Notes under the pieces: model-generated
Told to the model about the DNA's origin: nothing
Databases searched by the model: none
The model's input: only the letters and a program-made list of their open reading frames with translations
NCBI GenBank assembly: GCA_000934455.1
Contig: KN890256.1
Span: 1 to 51,123, forward strand
Origin: Apostichopus parvimensis
Taxonomy: Eukaryota; Echinodermata; Holothuroidea; Aspidochirotida; Stichopodidae
DNA length: 51,123 nt
Direction: 5' to 3'
Part shown: one piece after another, positions 34,101-44,759 of the stretch
Numbering within the stretch: the first letter of the stretch is position 1
Layout: the number at the start of each line of letters is the position of its first letter
Made by a program: the position numbers and the translations under genes

Positions 34101-37100
34101 TCACTTGCAAGCAACGGAAAGTTAACTTTTTCAGAGCGCAGCACACGTTTTGGGCGAGTCTTAAATGCCTTTAACCATGTTGCCAAATACACATCACTCC
34201 ATCACCCCCCCCCCCCCCCCCCCCCTTCTAGTTTGCCCTCACCCCAAATTTTTTGCTACTTTCTTTGGATATTAGCCAGGTCACCCAAAAGGGCTAAAAA
34301 GAAGCCCTCATAATGAACAGCTGAACTACAGTCAAAAATTATTAGCAGAACAATAGATTGAAATAACATCAAGCGACCATTAGACCACTTCCATTCTCCT
34401 TTACCTCACAAAGAAGAAAAGCACATAAGAGATGTTTAACTCCCACCCCGAACCCCAACTCCACCCCTCAGCACCCCAGTATCATCCATGTTCTTTTAAA
34501 GATTTGATGATGGATCAAAAACCCATTAAGCAAGATCTCTATGAAATGTCGTGTTAGTATAAGTTCTGATGCCCGTATTTGTCTGGTGAACGTGGAAGTT
34601 ACCTTTGACCTTTCAGCTATCATCGATCCTAAAGCACATCCTAAGCACCTTCTTCCTTCTCGACAACGACCTCTTAACATTTACATTACTAGACTGCTAT
34701 TTGCTCTATAAAACAGACAGCAAATACCTGATTATACGCCCTGCACATTGTGTGTGTGGGAGTGTCGGTTACAAATTCTTTTTGTTTAAACATTACAAAT
34801 ATCACTGTGGTAAATTTTTGAGTCACTTTATATTGCAGTGCTGTAATCTAATAGCCATATATACTATCAGTTTACGGTCACAGGGGATAGGTGTTGTACT
34901 ATATAGAAATAACCCAAAGATACTGTACTGTAACACACAGTGATGATTCTTGCCTTGTTAGTTAATAGCTCACAAAGGCTATATGTATAGTACTGGTAAT
35001 GCATTAGTATTGATCTAGCTTAGGCACTTTGTGAATGGTAGGATGCTGAGGGACCTGCCTGATCCTGCAGCCAAGCTGCATAGGATGCAGCTTTTTGTCC
35101 TGTGCAGTTTCACACAATAACTTGCACTGCTGGTTCTGCAGAGCATAATCTCTAATCTTTGATATTTCATTCAGATTTGCCACAGGGGATTTTGCAGCAG
35201 CTGCAGCTTAATTTGACAGGGTGGCTGAAATACTGTTTTAGGACTAGTCACCACCCAGGACTAGAACCTGGGCGCAAATGCTTTCGTCGTATTGATGTAC
35301 ACATTCATCCCCCCCCCCCCCCCCCCCCCCCCCCCGTCACTTTCAGATCAAGACTGTGATCATAATGATGGTTGTGTCTAGTGCAGTCTTGAAATTCTAC
35401 TGAAAGGAAGAGAAACATCTATAGAAATGATACAGATGACAGAAAAATGCTATACAGTACATACCATGTCCTTCAAGCCTAAACTTATATGCACAAAGTG
35501 GAAGGGTATATTATGCTAATGACATGTGACATGATTATTCATGAATATACAGTATATGTGTTTATTCATGAGTTCACTTCACCTTCATCCTGATTGGACT
35601 GTCTCTTCCTCCTCTGATGGACTGATGATGGCTGACGACTCTGCTGGATCCAGGAAAATGCACTTTTAAGTAGTCGCCATGGCGACAAATGAGAGTCTAA
35701 CTTTGGTGGCGGCAAGAATGATGACTGGCTTTGTCGAGATTGCGAGTCTTGTGAAAATGGCAAGATATAATGATTGGCAGGTATGGCACTTGGATTACTG
35801 ATGAAAGTATCATGGCTAAGCTGATTATTTGCAGCTGTGAAATGAAAAAATTACAACACACAATTTTGGTTGAATATCACCTATTTTTATAAATCTGGAG
35901 AACAATGGGTGTGGATATATCTACTATGCAACCCCACCCAGATTATAAAGTTATATTTCTAGATCTGGTAAGGCAAGCAAAATGTCTCTAAGGATGTTCG
36001 ATGGCTTTTGACACCATAAAGGAAAAAACTATTGAATGGCTACTTGGATGGGTTTTCATAAATTGTTTTCTCAAATAAACTGCTTAAGTTCAACTCACAT
36101 TTACCTCTAAACACACCTTCCTAGCCAACTCCAGAGAATAACTAAAGGTTTCTGATACCCCCCCCCCACCCCCATCAGGGCCCCTGAACCCCACACTGAC
36201 TGTATTTGCCTTCGCATTGAGGCCTCCAATGTCAGTTTGCATATACCCGCAGGTTACTCTCATTACTCCCCTCCCCTAAGTCCCCTTCTCCCCAACACCA
36301 CTGCCTAAAGATAAACTTCCTTTCACTTCAAGAACCTCCCCTTTCACAAAAAGAATGCATGTTATACAGTAAGTAGTTTGGAGATAAGTATTTAGGAGTA
36401 GTGATAAGTGGCCATAAGTAGTTAGGAGTGGCTATAAGTGGCTATATGAAGTTATAAGGAGATACAAGTGGCTATAAATAGTTGTAAGTGGCTATAAGTA
36501 GTTAGGAGGCAGGTATATTAAGTGAAAATGCGAATATGTTTCTCTAATACACAACAAGAAGAGAAAAAAAAATTCACTCAGACCACTCTTTTGAAATTCC
36601 AAAATGGTAGGTGATGATATAAAAGCTGATGCTTTGGCACAGTGCTTCCCAACCAGGGTCCATGTGGATCCCCAGGGGAGAATTGATCAGCCTTGGGGGA
36701 GAATTGAGTAGTCTTGGGGATGGATTAAGAATGAGGAGCAGACTCGATCTTCTGTAGTGCTAGCAAGGGTCGCATTAATCAACGATCTGAACACTCGTAG
36801 CCTACTGTTATTATTCCACATCCAATGAGTACAGATAACGATGAACGTTCTATATTGTGTATTGTAGAGTGAATCGTAACAGATAACATGAACATTGATT
36901 GATTGAATTGTAATGCTCAGTCGTTACAGTATGTGGAAAAAAGTGATCGATAGAAATATGAGGTACATTCTTGTAGGGCAAAAATTATTTGTGGGGGGGG
37001 GGAGGGGGATGAGAGGTTGAGAAGCACCTGTTTGGAAGAAGCTTTCTTAAACTAGCAAAGTAATGAGCAGGGTTAAACATGAAAATGTTTACATGACTTT

Positions 37101-40100
37101 TTCAACCGATAGGAAATTGGAAATGGACATTACTTACGAGCATGCACCCAGGCAAAATGGAAGCCCTCCGAACTTGCAAAGGAGCAGGTACGGCACATCA
37201 CCAGGAAGCAGTTGATTTCAGCAGAGACATTACTGTCATAATAGGTGACCAGGTTGCAACGACCTTGCAAAGAAAAAAGAAACAAGGGAATAAAAATAAG
37301 CAATATATATGATAATGCTAGATTGTCAACTGTAAGTATACCAACAACCATATGCAGGGACACATTAATCATCTAATCCATAGCAAAAGTCCTTCAAAAA
37401 CATCATTTCACAGACATATTTGGAATAATCATAACAAATCAAAAAAGTTCAAGAAAAAGTAAGAAAAAGAAAAGTATATACCCCAATACTCTGGTACTCT
37501 GGTATGGGTGGGGGAGGGGGGGTTGCGACCTTCTTCAGGTTCGTCAATAAACTGTATTGTTCTAGGCAGCCTAAATATTACACCACATGACCACAATTCA
37601 TTATTGGTAATTTTCCTCCAGACGTTGGAGAAGGTAACTAATTCATTAAAGGTAAATATTACACCACCGTCTGAGTCAGGAGCTCCTGGGAACAATTATG
37701 TTACTGTAACTAATCTTTTCATCTTTGAAGTCCTCATATTTTCTTCTCAAAGTTTTATGAAAATGGAAATATATTGTTCCTTGTCCCATATTAGTATTTC
37801 CCTGGCTGCCCAAATTGCCCACTGACTCTGACCTCATTGATTTCCCCTCCCCCTACCCTTCCCCCTCCCCTCCCCACCACTCATCAGGCCTGACAATGGT
37901 CATTGTAGCCATTTTAGTTTATTTCAGGGCAGCGCTTTATGTTATTTTACTACAATACTGACTAGTTCACACTACAGTAGTTTGTTTCTTTTAAACTTAA
38001 AGAGTGCTAATATATTATTAACTGTCCTTCTCAATATAAAATACATATCTATAATACTCTGGCAATATAATATCAAATAATCGAAACCTGAACTAAGTGC
38101 CTGTACAACTGTTTTGAATTCGTGAGTTTTGTTTTCTTACAAAACATATATGCTTTTGTGTACCACTGCAACAGCTACAATAAACATCATTGCAATAAAT
38201 TAACTATGTAGGAATTTGACAATTTTTCTTAGGGGGAGGGGGGGCTGATGATGGGGGCAGGGATATTTTGTGCATAGCAATCCAATTTGCTATATATATA
38301 CTTATTCCCCAAAAAACATAAATAAAAAATTTGCAAAAATTCCTGGCATCTCCCTGACAAATATTTTTTCCAGTGCAGCATTGCATTGTACTAATAGTAC
38401 ACACTGTATCCATGGACTTACGGTTTTGATCTCACACAACTGTATTGGTAACTTGTACATGTACAAATGTGTAAATTCCTTTTTACATTCCAGTTCAACG
38501 ATAGCCATGAATCATTTGTACAAAAATCCTATTTCTCGGCACCAATCAATACTTATATTGTAACAGCTGTTCACCTACTGTTTCCTCAGTAAATCCACAG
38601 TGCAGGTTTTGTACGTCAGAGAGTATAGCAAATAAATTTGTGGGGCACCTTGCATGTACTATTACATAGCATTATAATGTACTGTACAGTAGTTGTAAAC
38701 ATGACACATTTCAGATGGCTCGTTAACACAGCATTCAGGGTCTTTTCATTCAGTTCTTAAGAATTAATCTTTGTCATCAGAAAACTGTCCTGTTGTCTGA
38801 TGATCGCTGCACATTGCAGGGGTGAAACTCGAGTAACAACATGCTGTAAGTCGGTTACCGTATAGGTAGACTAGTATATTATGTACTTGCTCTACTTCTA
38901 TGTATTGAGCACTTTTGCAACAGGAAGTGAACATCTGAATCTTTGTTATTTACAGTATATATCTCCACAAAGTACATAAACAATGATAGAGCTATGGGTT
39001 TGCTTCTTTGTTAATGTAAAACCCACATCTGCATAACACCTCTAATACATGTTTAAAACCCACATCTGCATTGATAACACCCCTAACATATATTTAAAAC
39101 CCACATCTGCATAACAACTCTAATGTATGTTTAAAACCCACATCTGCATTACAGCCCTAATACATGTTTAAACCCACATCTGCATTATAACACCATTAAT
39201 ATATGGGCAAATACACAGTAAACCAACACGAAATGATAACATAGAGGTTTTCCACCCCTAAAATTGATATTTCCAATGTTCTGTAATGTTCAATATTACT
39301 CATTTGAAGCAAAGAGCTAGAGTAAAAAGTTTCAACTTCCTACTTGAATTTTGAAAAAATGGCCCATTAGAATCCTATAGGAAAATAACGGTTGAACATT
39401 GACATACGGCAAGAAAATACAACGGTTGCAAAACATTGACATACATCACATAGATGGCAATTTTTCATAAAGTTTGAAACATACTTAGTCTTTGACCTTT
39501 TCCTATGATGGCATACAGTCATGTCTAACTCACAACCAAATTAGAGTAATATATGATGTATATATCACGCTCAGTACAGCATGAAATAGATAACGGGCGA
39601 ACATGTAAAAAATGTTACAACCGTTATAAATTTACGTTAAAAAATGGCATAACTCAAAAGATTTGAAATGTATATGATCCATGTTACTGCACTCAGAATC
39701 TTAGCCAGTAGTGGTTTATATAAACACTGAAAACATCATTTTTTGGTGCACATGGGGCACAGGTGGCAAATTTTAAGAAGTTTGACATACAAAAATGTAA
39801 CTCATGTGTATGTCAATCTTTTTCAAACGTACCACTATACCCCCATGTGCATCATCAAATGAAGTTTCCATGGTTTTTATAAACTATTTCATGGTAGGAA
39901 TCTGTATACACAAAAGGAACTACATGCACTGTATACTTTTTGAGTTTCGCAATTTTTTGTGGTACATTTATAACGGTTGTAACACATTGACATACTGTTC
40001 GACCGTTACCTATTTCATGCGCTACTAAGCCTGATATGCATCACCTATTGCTCTCGTTTGGTTGTGTGGCAGGTATGACTATAGGAAATCATAGGAAAAT

Positions 40101-43100
40101 GTCCAAGACTATATATGTTTTAAACTTTATGAAAAATTGCCTGCCATGTGATGTATGTCAATGTGTTACAACCGTTATATATTTCTGGTGTATGTCAATG
40201 TTCGCCCGTTATATTTCCCATAGGATTCCAATGGACCAAAATTTCAAAATTCAAGTAGGATGTTGAAACTTTCTATGCTATCTCTCTGCTTCAAATAACT
40301 AACACTCATCCTAATAGAACAAAGAAAATACCAATTTCAATACTGAAAACTGCATGTGTTGATTTTCGTGTTGGTTTACTGTGTAAAGGCCCATATATGT
40401 TTAAAACCCACATCTGCATCACATCCCTTGGAATACATGTTAAAAACCCACATCTGCAATATAACACCCCTAATACATGTTTAAAACCCACATCAGCATA
40501 ACATCCCTAATACATGTTTAAAACCCACATGCATAACACTCCTAATACATGTTTAAAAACCACATGCATAACACCCCTAATATATGTTTAAAACCCACAT
40601 CTGCCTAACACCCCTAGTACATGTTTTAAACCCACATCTGCGTAACACCCCTAACACATGTTTAAACACCACATCTGTATTTACACCCCTAATACATGTT
40701 TTTTTTTCTCTTTCCAAACAGTCTCAGACCGATCATTAAACAGATAACAGACCAAGTGATCAAACAAAGCTATATTGCTAGGATTCAGTAATGAACACTT
40801 ACATGTCAACAACTGTGAATCAAAATGAATGCCCTACCTTTTGTACAAACTATATTGGCCTGAACTTAAAGGTCACATGTTTGCCTACTGTAAATAATAC
40901 AAATCATCTGAGATATATATATATGGGCAATTCCACGGTTACTCACGTTACATTTTCGAAGACTTTGGCTCACAAATGGTCTGATAGCTCCACCATTCAT
41001 TAATTTGAATGACTGCTCTCTATACATTGATAGGGTAACAAATTTACCTGAACATTTGCGAAAACACAATTTGATTATCTTGTTTCTTGTAGGATATAGG
41101 TACATGAAAGTGTCGGTTACTCACGTTACATTTGAAATTCACCCCAACGCCAAAAATAAACTTCATTCAAAAAGTGTCCTCATACTGGATATATTTGAAG
41201 AAAATGATGACATGTTTTTTGGACCTTAGGTGATGATACACATACTGAGCACAATCAAAATCACATCTGGTTTCCTGTCTCGGTGAAAATGAGGCATTCA
41301 CCGGTTACTCACGTTACGGTTACTCACGTTACATTTTGTCCACCTATATCAATACATAGGGAATCAGAGTCTGTGAGGAAACACCCATATATCAGTGAAA
41401 TTGACATTTTGAATATCTTCTCCAGTGTATTTCAATAATATTACAATCTAAAAGAGATATATAACATGTCCTTTTGAGTTAATGCATGAATCATATCTTC
41501 ACAAATCGGCAGCAAATTCTGAACATTGCAATTAAGTTTTATTTGAGGACTAGCAGTGTGTCAAACTTTAATTTACCCAGATATAATACTTAGGGAACTA
41601 AATGTCTCTGGGGAAGTAACATTAACAACTCGATTGAACATTGAGTAACGTTTGGAAGAGGCTTTCTCTCCGAGAGCTGATTCATCCAGTCGTCAAAAGG
41701 CAACAGAAAATTTGAAGTGCCAACGGTTATTGGCCAAAGTTGGTGCAGCAAGTTTGGCGATGAGTTTCTCCCTGAGATAGAATATCTTGTCCCTTGGGTT
41801 TGGCCATTTACCATTGGGCCCAGCTGACTGCATCACTGACACTTATACGTCGTTCTGGTCCCGGGCCCTTTGCTTCTATTACACCGGGGGACAATACCCC
41901 TTCTTATTCAACGGCATACCAGTCACTGAGTTCTATACCAGCATTGCCACTCCCTGAGCAGGTTGCATTTTCTGTGGCCTCCCCATCTCCATGGGGGGAG
42001 GGGGTATTCCTTTCAGTAGAGCTGTTGCCATCATCTGTGATGGTGAAGGAGCTAGATGACTTCCTTGTTCTGTACCTGCAAGTGATGTGTTACTGGCCAT
42101 TCCAACGATTTGCTTGGCATTCTGAAAAACAGGTTTCAGACCGAGGTCGCTATATCTCGCCTCAATTTCAGCTTGCGGCATCAGCAGGGCTTCCACCTTG
42201 GGCATCCCAGTGGCTGCTGCCATAAAGCTTTCCACATTGGTAATGAGTGCCTTCCGAGATTTGACTTGGCTCCATACATGAAGCTTCACTGCTCCACCAA
42301 TCCCATCCACAGGACCCTTCCCATGAGAAGTACGTTTCCATGATGGATGACGTCAAATGTCTCATTTGCTTCTTTATTTTCCCCCCTTCTTTTGGCCAGA
42401 TGTTGACCATATCCTTCCTGCCTGGCGCCTGCCCACTGATGTCATCTCGCTGATAAAACTGCTGGGTAACTTCAACAGTTTCATCGCTGAGACCTCTCGG
42501 GTTAGTGGTTGGTGGCTTAGCAGCAGTTGTTGTAGTCGATGGGTGAATGTCTTCGCCTAGCTCGGACCTGCAAAGATTACAACAACAGCTTTCCGGGCAA
42601 TCTGTCGCGTATATACTCTTGCTGTTGCTTTTGCGTTTAGCTCGTGCACTGCTGAAAGGCAACTTCTTCATGGCCTCCTATGTCTTCCTCTTCTCCCGGT
42701 AGGATGCAACTCGTCGTCTAGTGGCCACCCTCCTAGCTTCTTGCTGAATCTTCTTCATGGGTGATGGGAGAGTACTCTCCAGGTGTTGTACTAACCCTAA
42801 CCCTAACCCCTACTGCCCTCTTTTATTGAGCAATTATTTACAAGACAATAATAGGCATTTCCTGCATTGTTTCAGTGTGTTAGCCTGGTTACTCACGTTA
42901 CACATTGGTTACTCACGTTACACGGTTACTCACGTTACAGATTTCAGTGATCTATCACTCACACATGATGGGTCTCTCCTCATTAGTGATCTTGTTTCCA
43001 CCCTTGGGACTATGAGTACTAACGAAATTATGGTTATCAGATTTCCACTTGTTAAAGAAATGTCACATAGAGAAAAAGTTGTTTTTTCGGTTACTCACGT

Positions 43101-44722
43101 TACATCAGTGATTGAGGCCTGAAAAATTTCTGTTCTGAAGTTGACATGAAGAAATATTGAAATGTTTTTCTGTCATAACACAGTCAACAGGAGTATCTAT
43201 CATAACACATAATAAAACTACTAAATACTATCTGATGAGTATTATATAGGATGGAATGGAATGTATGATGCATTTTCAGGATTATTTTGAGTTCTCATCC
43301 TCCTTGATTATCTGAGCCATGTATTCAAAATTTGAGTGTTCGAGAAAAATTGCTTACCTATTCCACAAACTTAGATATGAATACTACAACATTAGCCTGA
43401 TTGCAGGTTGAAAACTGACACTTCTTATTTTTAGGCCATGTCCCCTCCATCATGGAATTGCCCATATATATATATATATATGGTTGTTTGCTGCATATCT
43501 TAATTTCTGACAAGTGCGTGACGAATGGTCTGGAAGGGTAAAACTTGGAAAATGGTTTTTCATTCCCTTGCTGATGAGATACGGTAACATCGACAAATGT
43601 ACATAGAAAAGGAACGATTGTGGTTGTCACTGGCAATTGTCAGACACCTGGCCATCTAAAGTTATACAGTAGAGCACACAGTGCAATGTTATTTCATTTT
43701 TATGACATGTGGCTATCAAGGAGGATATCCCGGACCCATAGTGAATGCATACTTTGGACATAATATGAAGTTTCTTGACCAACATACATGAGATTCCACC
43801 CTAGTTCCTCTCCTCTCTCTTCAATTTTTCAGTGTGCTGCCACAGGTTATATCAATGAATAGATTCAACATTTCTTTCCCAATTTCTTTAAAACATGAAG
43901 ACTGAGAATATCATATGAACCCCCTCAAACAGGGGGGTAGGATGCTTCCAAAAAGTGGGAGGGCACAACATCAGAGGGGCACTTTCTTATTCCACAACCA
44001 CCACTCGTTATGCTATAAACCGATACACACCGGCCATATCACTTAAATATATATGATGTGTTAGTACATGCTATCAATATTATTATGGTGCCCTGCAACA
44101 CATATTTTTTATTTATTGAGATTGTTAACCGTGCTACAAAGAGATATGGGATGCCATTTTAAAAATAGCATGTACAGACTAATAATAAATATTCAAAATA
44201 AAAAAGTAAAATAAACAAAGGCTTATGATATCCAAAAGACAGTTCTTCATCAAAGGGGCACATTTTATTTGCACATTTACTAAATTTGGAAAAAAGTGGG
44301 GGAACGTTCCCCCAGTGCCCCCCCCCACTCCTACCCCCTGCCCCCAGAACAAAGTGAGATCACCTTCCTCCACCCCACCACAACCCCTCCCTCTCCCCAA
44401 ATTAAAAAAAAAAAATTAAACAAATGTTAAAGCAGAAAGACCAAAATAAAAGGCCCTGTCAGACTATACCTTGCCTAGTTCCTTCTTCCTCATCTATAAT
44501 ATTCCTCCAGTCCTGATTACAGCAAGACAATATACATTCATCCATGCTATCTTTGTGGAAACCGCCTAACATAACCATCTCTGATTTGGCTATATCTAAC
44601 ACTCTGTTGCTGCCTTCATTAGCATGGCAAGAACCTTCCGAGATGGGTTCAGTTTCCACATGTGAGGCTTGGCTTGTGAGACAAGCCAGCATGAGGTAGA
44701 GAAAGGATACTTTAAACTTCAT
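28042..44722 (-). CDS. MANSC-domain type I membrane protein (whole gene, 6 coding exons)
   Basis: Predicted 556 residues. Order: signal peptide (about 1-20); MANSC domain (about 32-123) with C32, C63, C67, C68, C87, C103, C108 and C111; a basic site RRKR at 201-204; a Ser/Thr/Pro/Glu-rich mucin-like stalk (about 211-488); a membrane span at 511-531; a 25-residue cytoplasmic tail ending DYLINGMYS. Known: MANSC domains occur in membrane proteins such as MANSC1, LRP11 and HAI-1. This layout is most like MANSC1, whose tail, from memory, also has DYLINGIY. Joined CDS: 44470-44722, 37138-37263, 35583-35834, 32342-33174, then either 31373-31439 or its duplicate 30064-30130, then 28042-28181. All phases agree. 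The ligand is unknown. A symbol is withheld because orthology is not tested. Confidence 0.88.
28288..28658. mobile_element. hAT-like MITE
   Basis: Starts CAGTGGCGGAGC and ends GCTCCGCCACTG. Perfect 8-bp target duplications TCGCCACT at 28280-28287 and 28659-28666. No coding sequence. Lies in the last MANSC-gene intron. Confidence 0.9.
28668..29800. repeat. Minisatellite, unit about 50 bp, array copy A
   Basis: Units contain CCACTATAGGATTCCAGTTG then CAACTGAAAGTAACTCAAAC and TTTCTTGAAGTGA. Interrupted by the MITE at 28922-29281. The right part is repeated at 30438-30950. Confidence 0.9.
28922..29281. mobile_element. TTAA-type MITE, full-length copy (minus)
   Basis: Reverse complement of 16346-16705, also 360 bp, flanked by TTGA and TTAA. 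It is inserted inside the 50-bp minisatellite. Confidence 0.82.
29804..30029. mobile_element. TTAA-type MITE, truncated copy (plus)
   Basis: Starts AGGCATTGAAGACTCG after TTAA and stops around GTGTCTAATTACC, so about 130 bp of its right end is missing. The other haplotype-like copy has a Penelope fragment here instead. Confidence 0.75.
30064..30130 (-). CDS. MANSC gene exon 5, copy A (duplicate, left of N gap)
   Basis: Same 67-nt exon with the same splice sites; first residue Gly instead of Glu. Since 67 is not a multiple of three, using both copies would shift the membrane span out of frame. Probably the other haplotype. Confidence 0.78.
30308..30357. other. Assembly gap (50 N)
   Basis: Run of N between the two copies of the MANSC exon 5 region. 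Confidence 1.
30975..31345. mobile_element. Probable Penelope-like element end fragment
   Basis: Pyrimidine-rich 5' part, then GAAGAAGATCCTGCTAGGAT and CGAAACGTCAGGC at 31302-31332, a terminal motif I know from Penelope-like elements, which carry minimal hammerhead ribozymes. No reverse transcriptase or GIY-YIG coding sequence here. Boundaries are approximate. Confidence 0.5.
31373..31439 (-). CDS. MANSC gene exon 5, copy B (right of N gap)
   Basis: 67 nt encoding ETFTTSDIPADAHKIFAFQT and two more residues (NN), juxtamembrane. Acceptor cttcag, donor gtaagt. The first codon is GAG (Glu), whereas the other copy has GGG (Gly). Confidence 0.8.
31640..31995. repeat. Minisatellite, unit about 21-23 bp
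   Basis: About 16 units of the type GAGATGTCACACTCACTAAC with alternating ACGA and TTGA variants. Intron of the MANSC gene. Confidence 0.92.
32342..33174 (-). CDS. MANSC gene exon 4: mucin-like Ser/Thr/Pro-rich stalk
   Basis: 833 nt, 278 codons. Dominated by Thr, Ser, Pro, Glu and Lys with irregular repeats such as AETTTPKAE; likely heavily O-glycosylated. Acceptor ttcag at the right end, donor gtgagt at the left, phase 0. The long open frame on the opposite strand is a by-product of the repeated codons. Confidence 0.9.
33358..33395. repeat. (TA)n microsatellite
   Basis: TATATA repeat with one GATA interruption, in the intron after MANSC exon 3. Confidence 0.9.
33954..34170. mobile_element. 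TTAA-type MITE, truncated copy (minus)
   Basis: Matches part of 28922-29281 and ends GAGTCTTAAATGCCT before TTAA. The other end is missing. Confidence 0.72.
35050..35215. repeat. Dispersed repeat, CTGCAG-rich, reverse copy
   Basis: Reverse-complement relative of 5150-5360, with GCAGTTTCACACAATA and CAGGGGATTTTGCAGCAGCT. Confidence 0.6.
35583..35834 (-). CDS. MANSC gene exon 3: linker with furin-like site
   Basis: 84 codons, Ser/Gln-rich, ending with HQRRKRQSNQDE. RRKR fits the RxK/RR furin consensus. Acceptor tttcacag; donor gtgaag is weak, but it gives the right phase (1) into exon 4. Without splicing the frame stops four codons later. Confidence 0.82.
36370..36505. repeat. Short tandem repeat, unit about 10-20 bp
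   Basis: Irregular repeats of AGTGGCTATAAGTAGTTAGG. Intron between MANSC exons 2 and 3. Confidence 0.8.
37138..37263 (-). CDS. MANSC gene exon 2: second half of MANSC domain
   Basis: 42 codons with GRCNLVTYYDSN, INCFLVMCRTC and FHFAWVHA, the typical CNLAxF...NCFLxxC half of a MANSC domain. Acceptor tttgcaag, donor gtaagt, phase 1. Confidence 0.92.
37700..38985. other. Intron stretch without recognised content
   Basis: Part of the 7 kb intron between MANSC exons 1 and 2. AT-rich with C-rich and G-rich runs; no exon or known repeat seen. Confidence 0.4.
39040..39198. repeat. Minisatellite, unit about 37 bp, left part
   Basis: Units of CATGTTTAAAACCCACATCT followed by GCATAACACCCCTAATA. Continues at 40393-40700 on the other side of an inserted palindrome. 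Confidence 0.9.
39205..40392. mobile_element. Foldback-type element: near-complete 1.2 kb palindrome
   Basis: Ends GGGCAAATACACAGTAAACC and its inverse GGTTTACTGTGTAAAGGCCC. Further inverted matches continue inward, e.g. CCTACTTGAATTTTGAAA with TTTCAAAATTCAAGTAGG, and TTACAACCGTTATAAAT with ATTTATAACGGTTGTAA, so the arms reach close to the centre near 39800. Internal reiterated motifs: ACATTGACATAC and AACGGTTG. No long frame. Flanked by ATATAT on both sides. Confidence 0.88.
40393..40700. repeat. Minisatellite, unit about 37 bp, right part
   Basis: Continues the array at 39040-39198, same orientation, about eight units. Confidence 0.92.
41933..42760 (-). pseudogene. Broken transposon-associated reading frame with HGKGxVDGIGG motif
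   Basis: Pieces in two or more frames: a start MKKIQQEARR at about 42758 running into a stop; a frame through FYQRDDISGQAPGRKDMVNI; then, after a frame change near 42330, HGKGPVDGIGGAVKLHVWSQ and VKSRKALITNVESF. From memory, (S)HGKG..DG.GG..K occurs in uncharacterised, often multicopy proteins of invertebrates. Function unknown; likely the element's own protein, decayed. Confidence 0.6.
42788..42810. repeat. Short telomere-like repeat (CCCTAA)3
   Basis: CTAACCCTAACCCTAACCCC inside the transposon. Three units only. Confidence 0.8.
43926..44160. repeat. Dispersed repeat, pair with 5665-5905
   Basis: Begins CAGGGGGGTAGGATGCTTCC; same order and orientation as the copy in the ArfGAP gene. Confidence 0.75.
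44470..44722 (-). CDS. MANSC gene exon 1: signal peptide and first half of MANSC domain
   Basis: Starts MKFKVSFLYLMLACLTSQAS, a good signal peptide. Contains DECILSCC, the core cysteine cluster of the domain. A splice acceptor (tttttcag) lies 15 nt upstream of the ATG, so at least one non-coding 5' exon exists further right. Donor gtatag, phase 1. Confidence 0.88.
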
Positions 44723-44759
44723 TTTTCTTCTTTTATTCTGAAAAACTAGAAAGAAAATA

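Larger units (their letters stand above)
40925..43463. mobile_element. DNA-transposon-like element with GGGC ends and eight subterminal GGTTACTCACGTTAC repeats
   Basis: Terminal inverted repeats GGGCAATTCCA (40925-40935) and TGGAATTGCCC (43453-43463), in (TA)n on both sides. GGTTACTCACGTTAC(A) occurs at 40937, 41115, 41303, 41318, 42887, 42907, 42924 and 43089, all in the same direction, four near each end. The interior holds a broken minus-strand reading frame. Superfamily not recognised. Confidence 0.82.
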
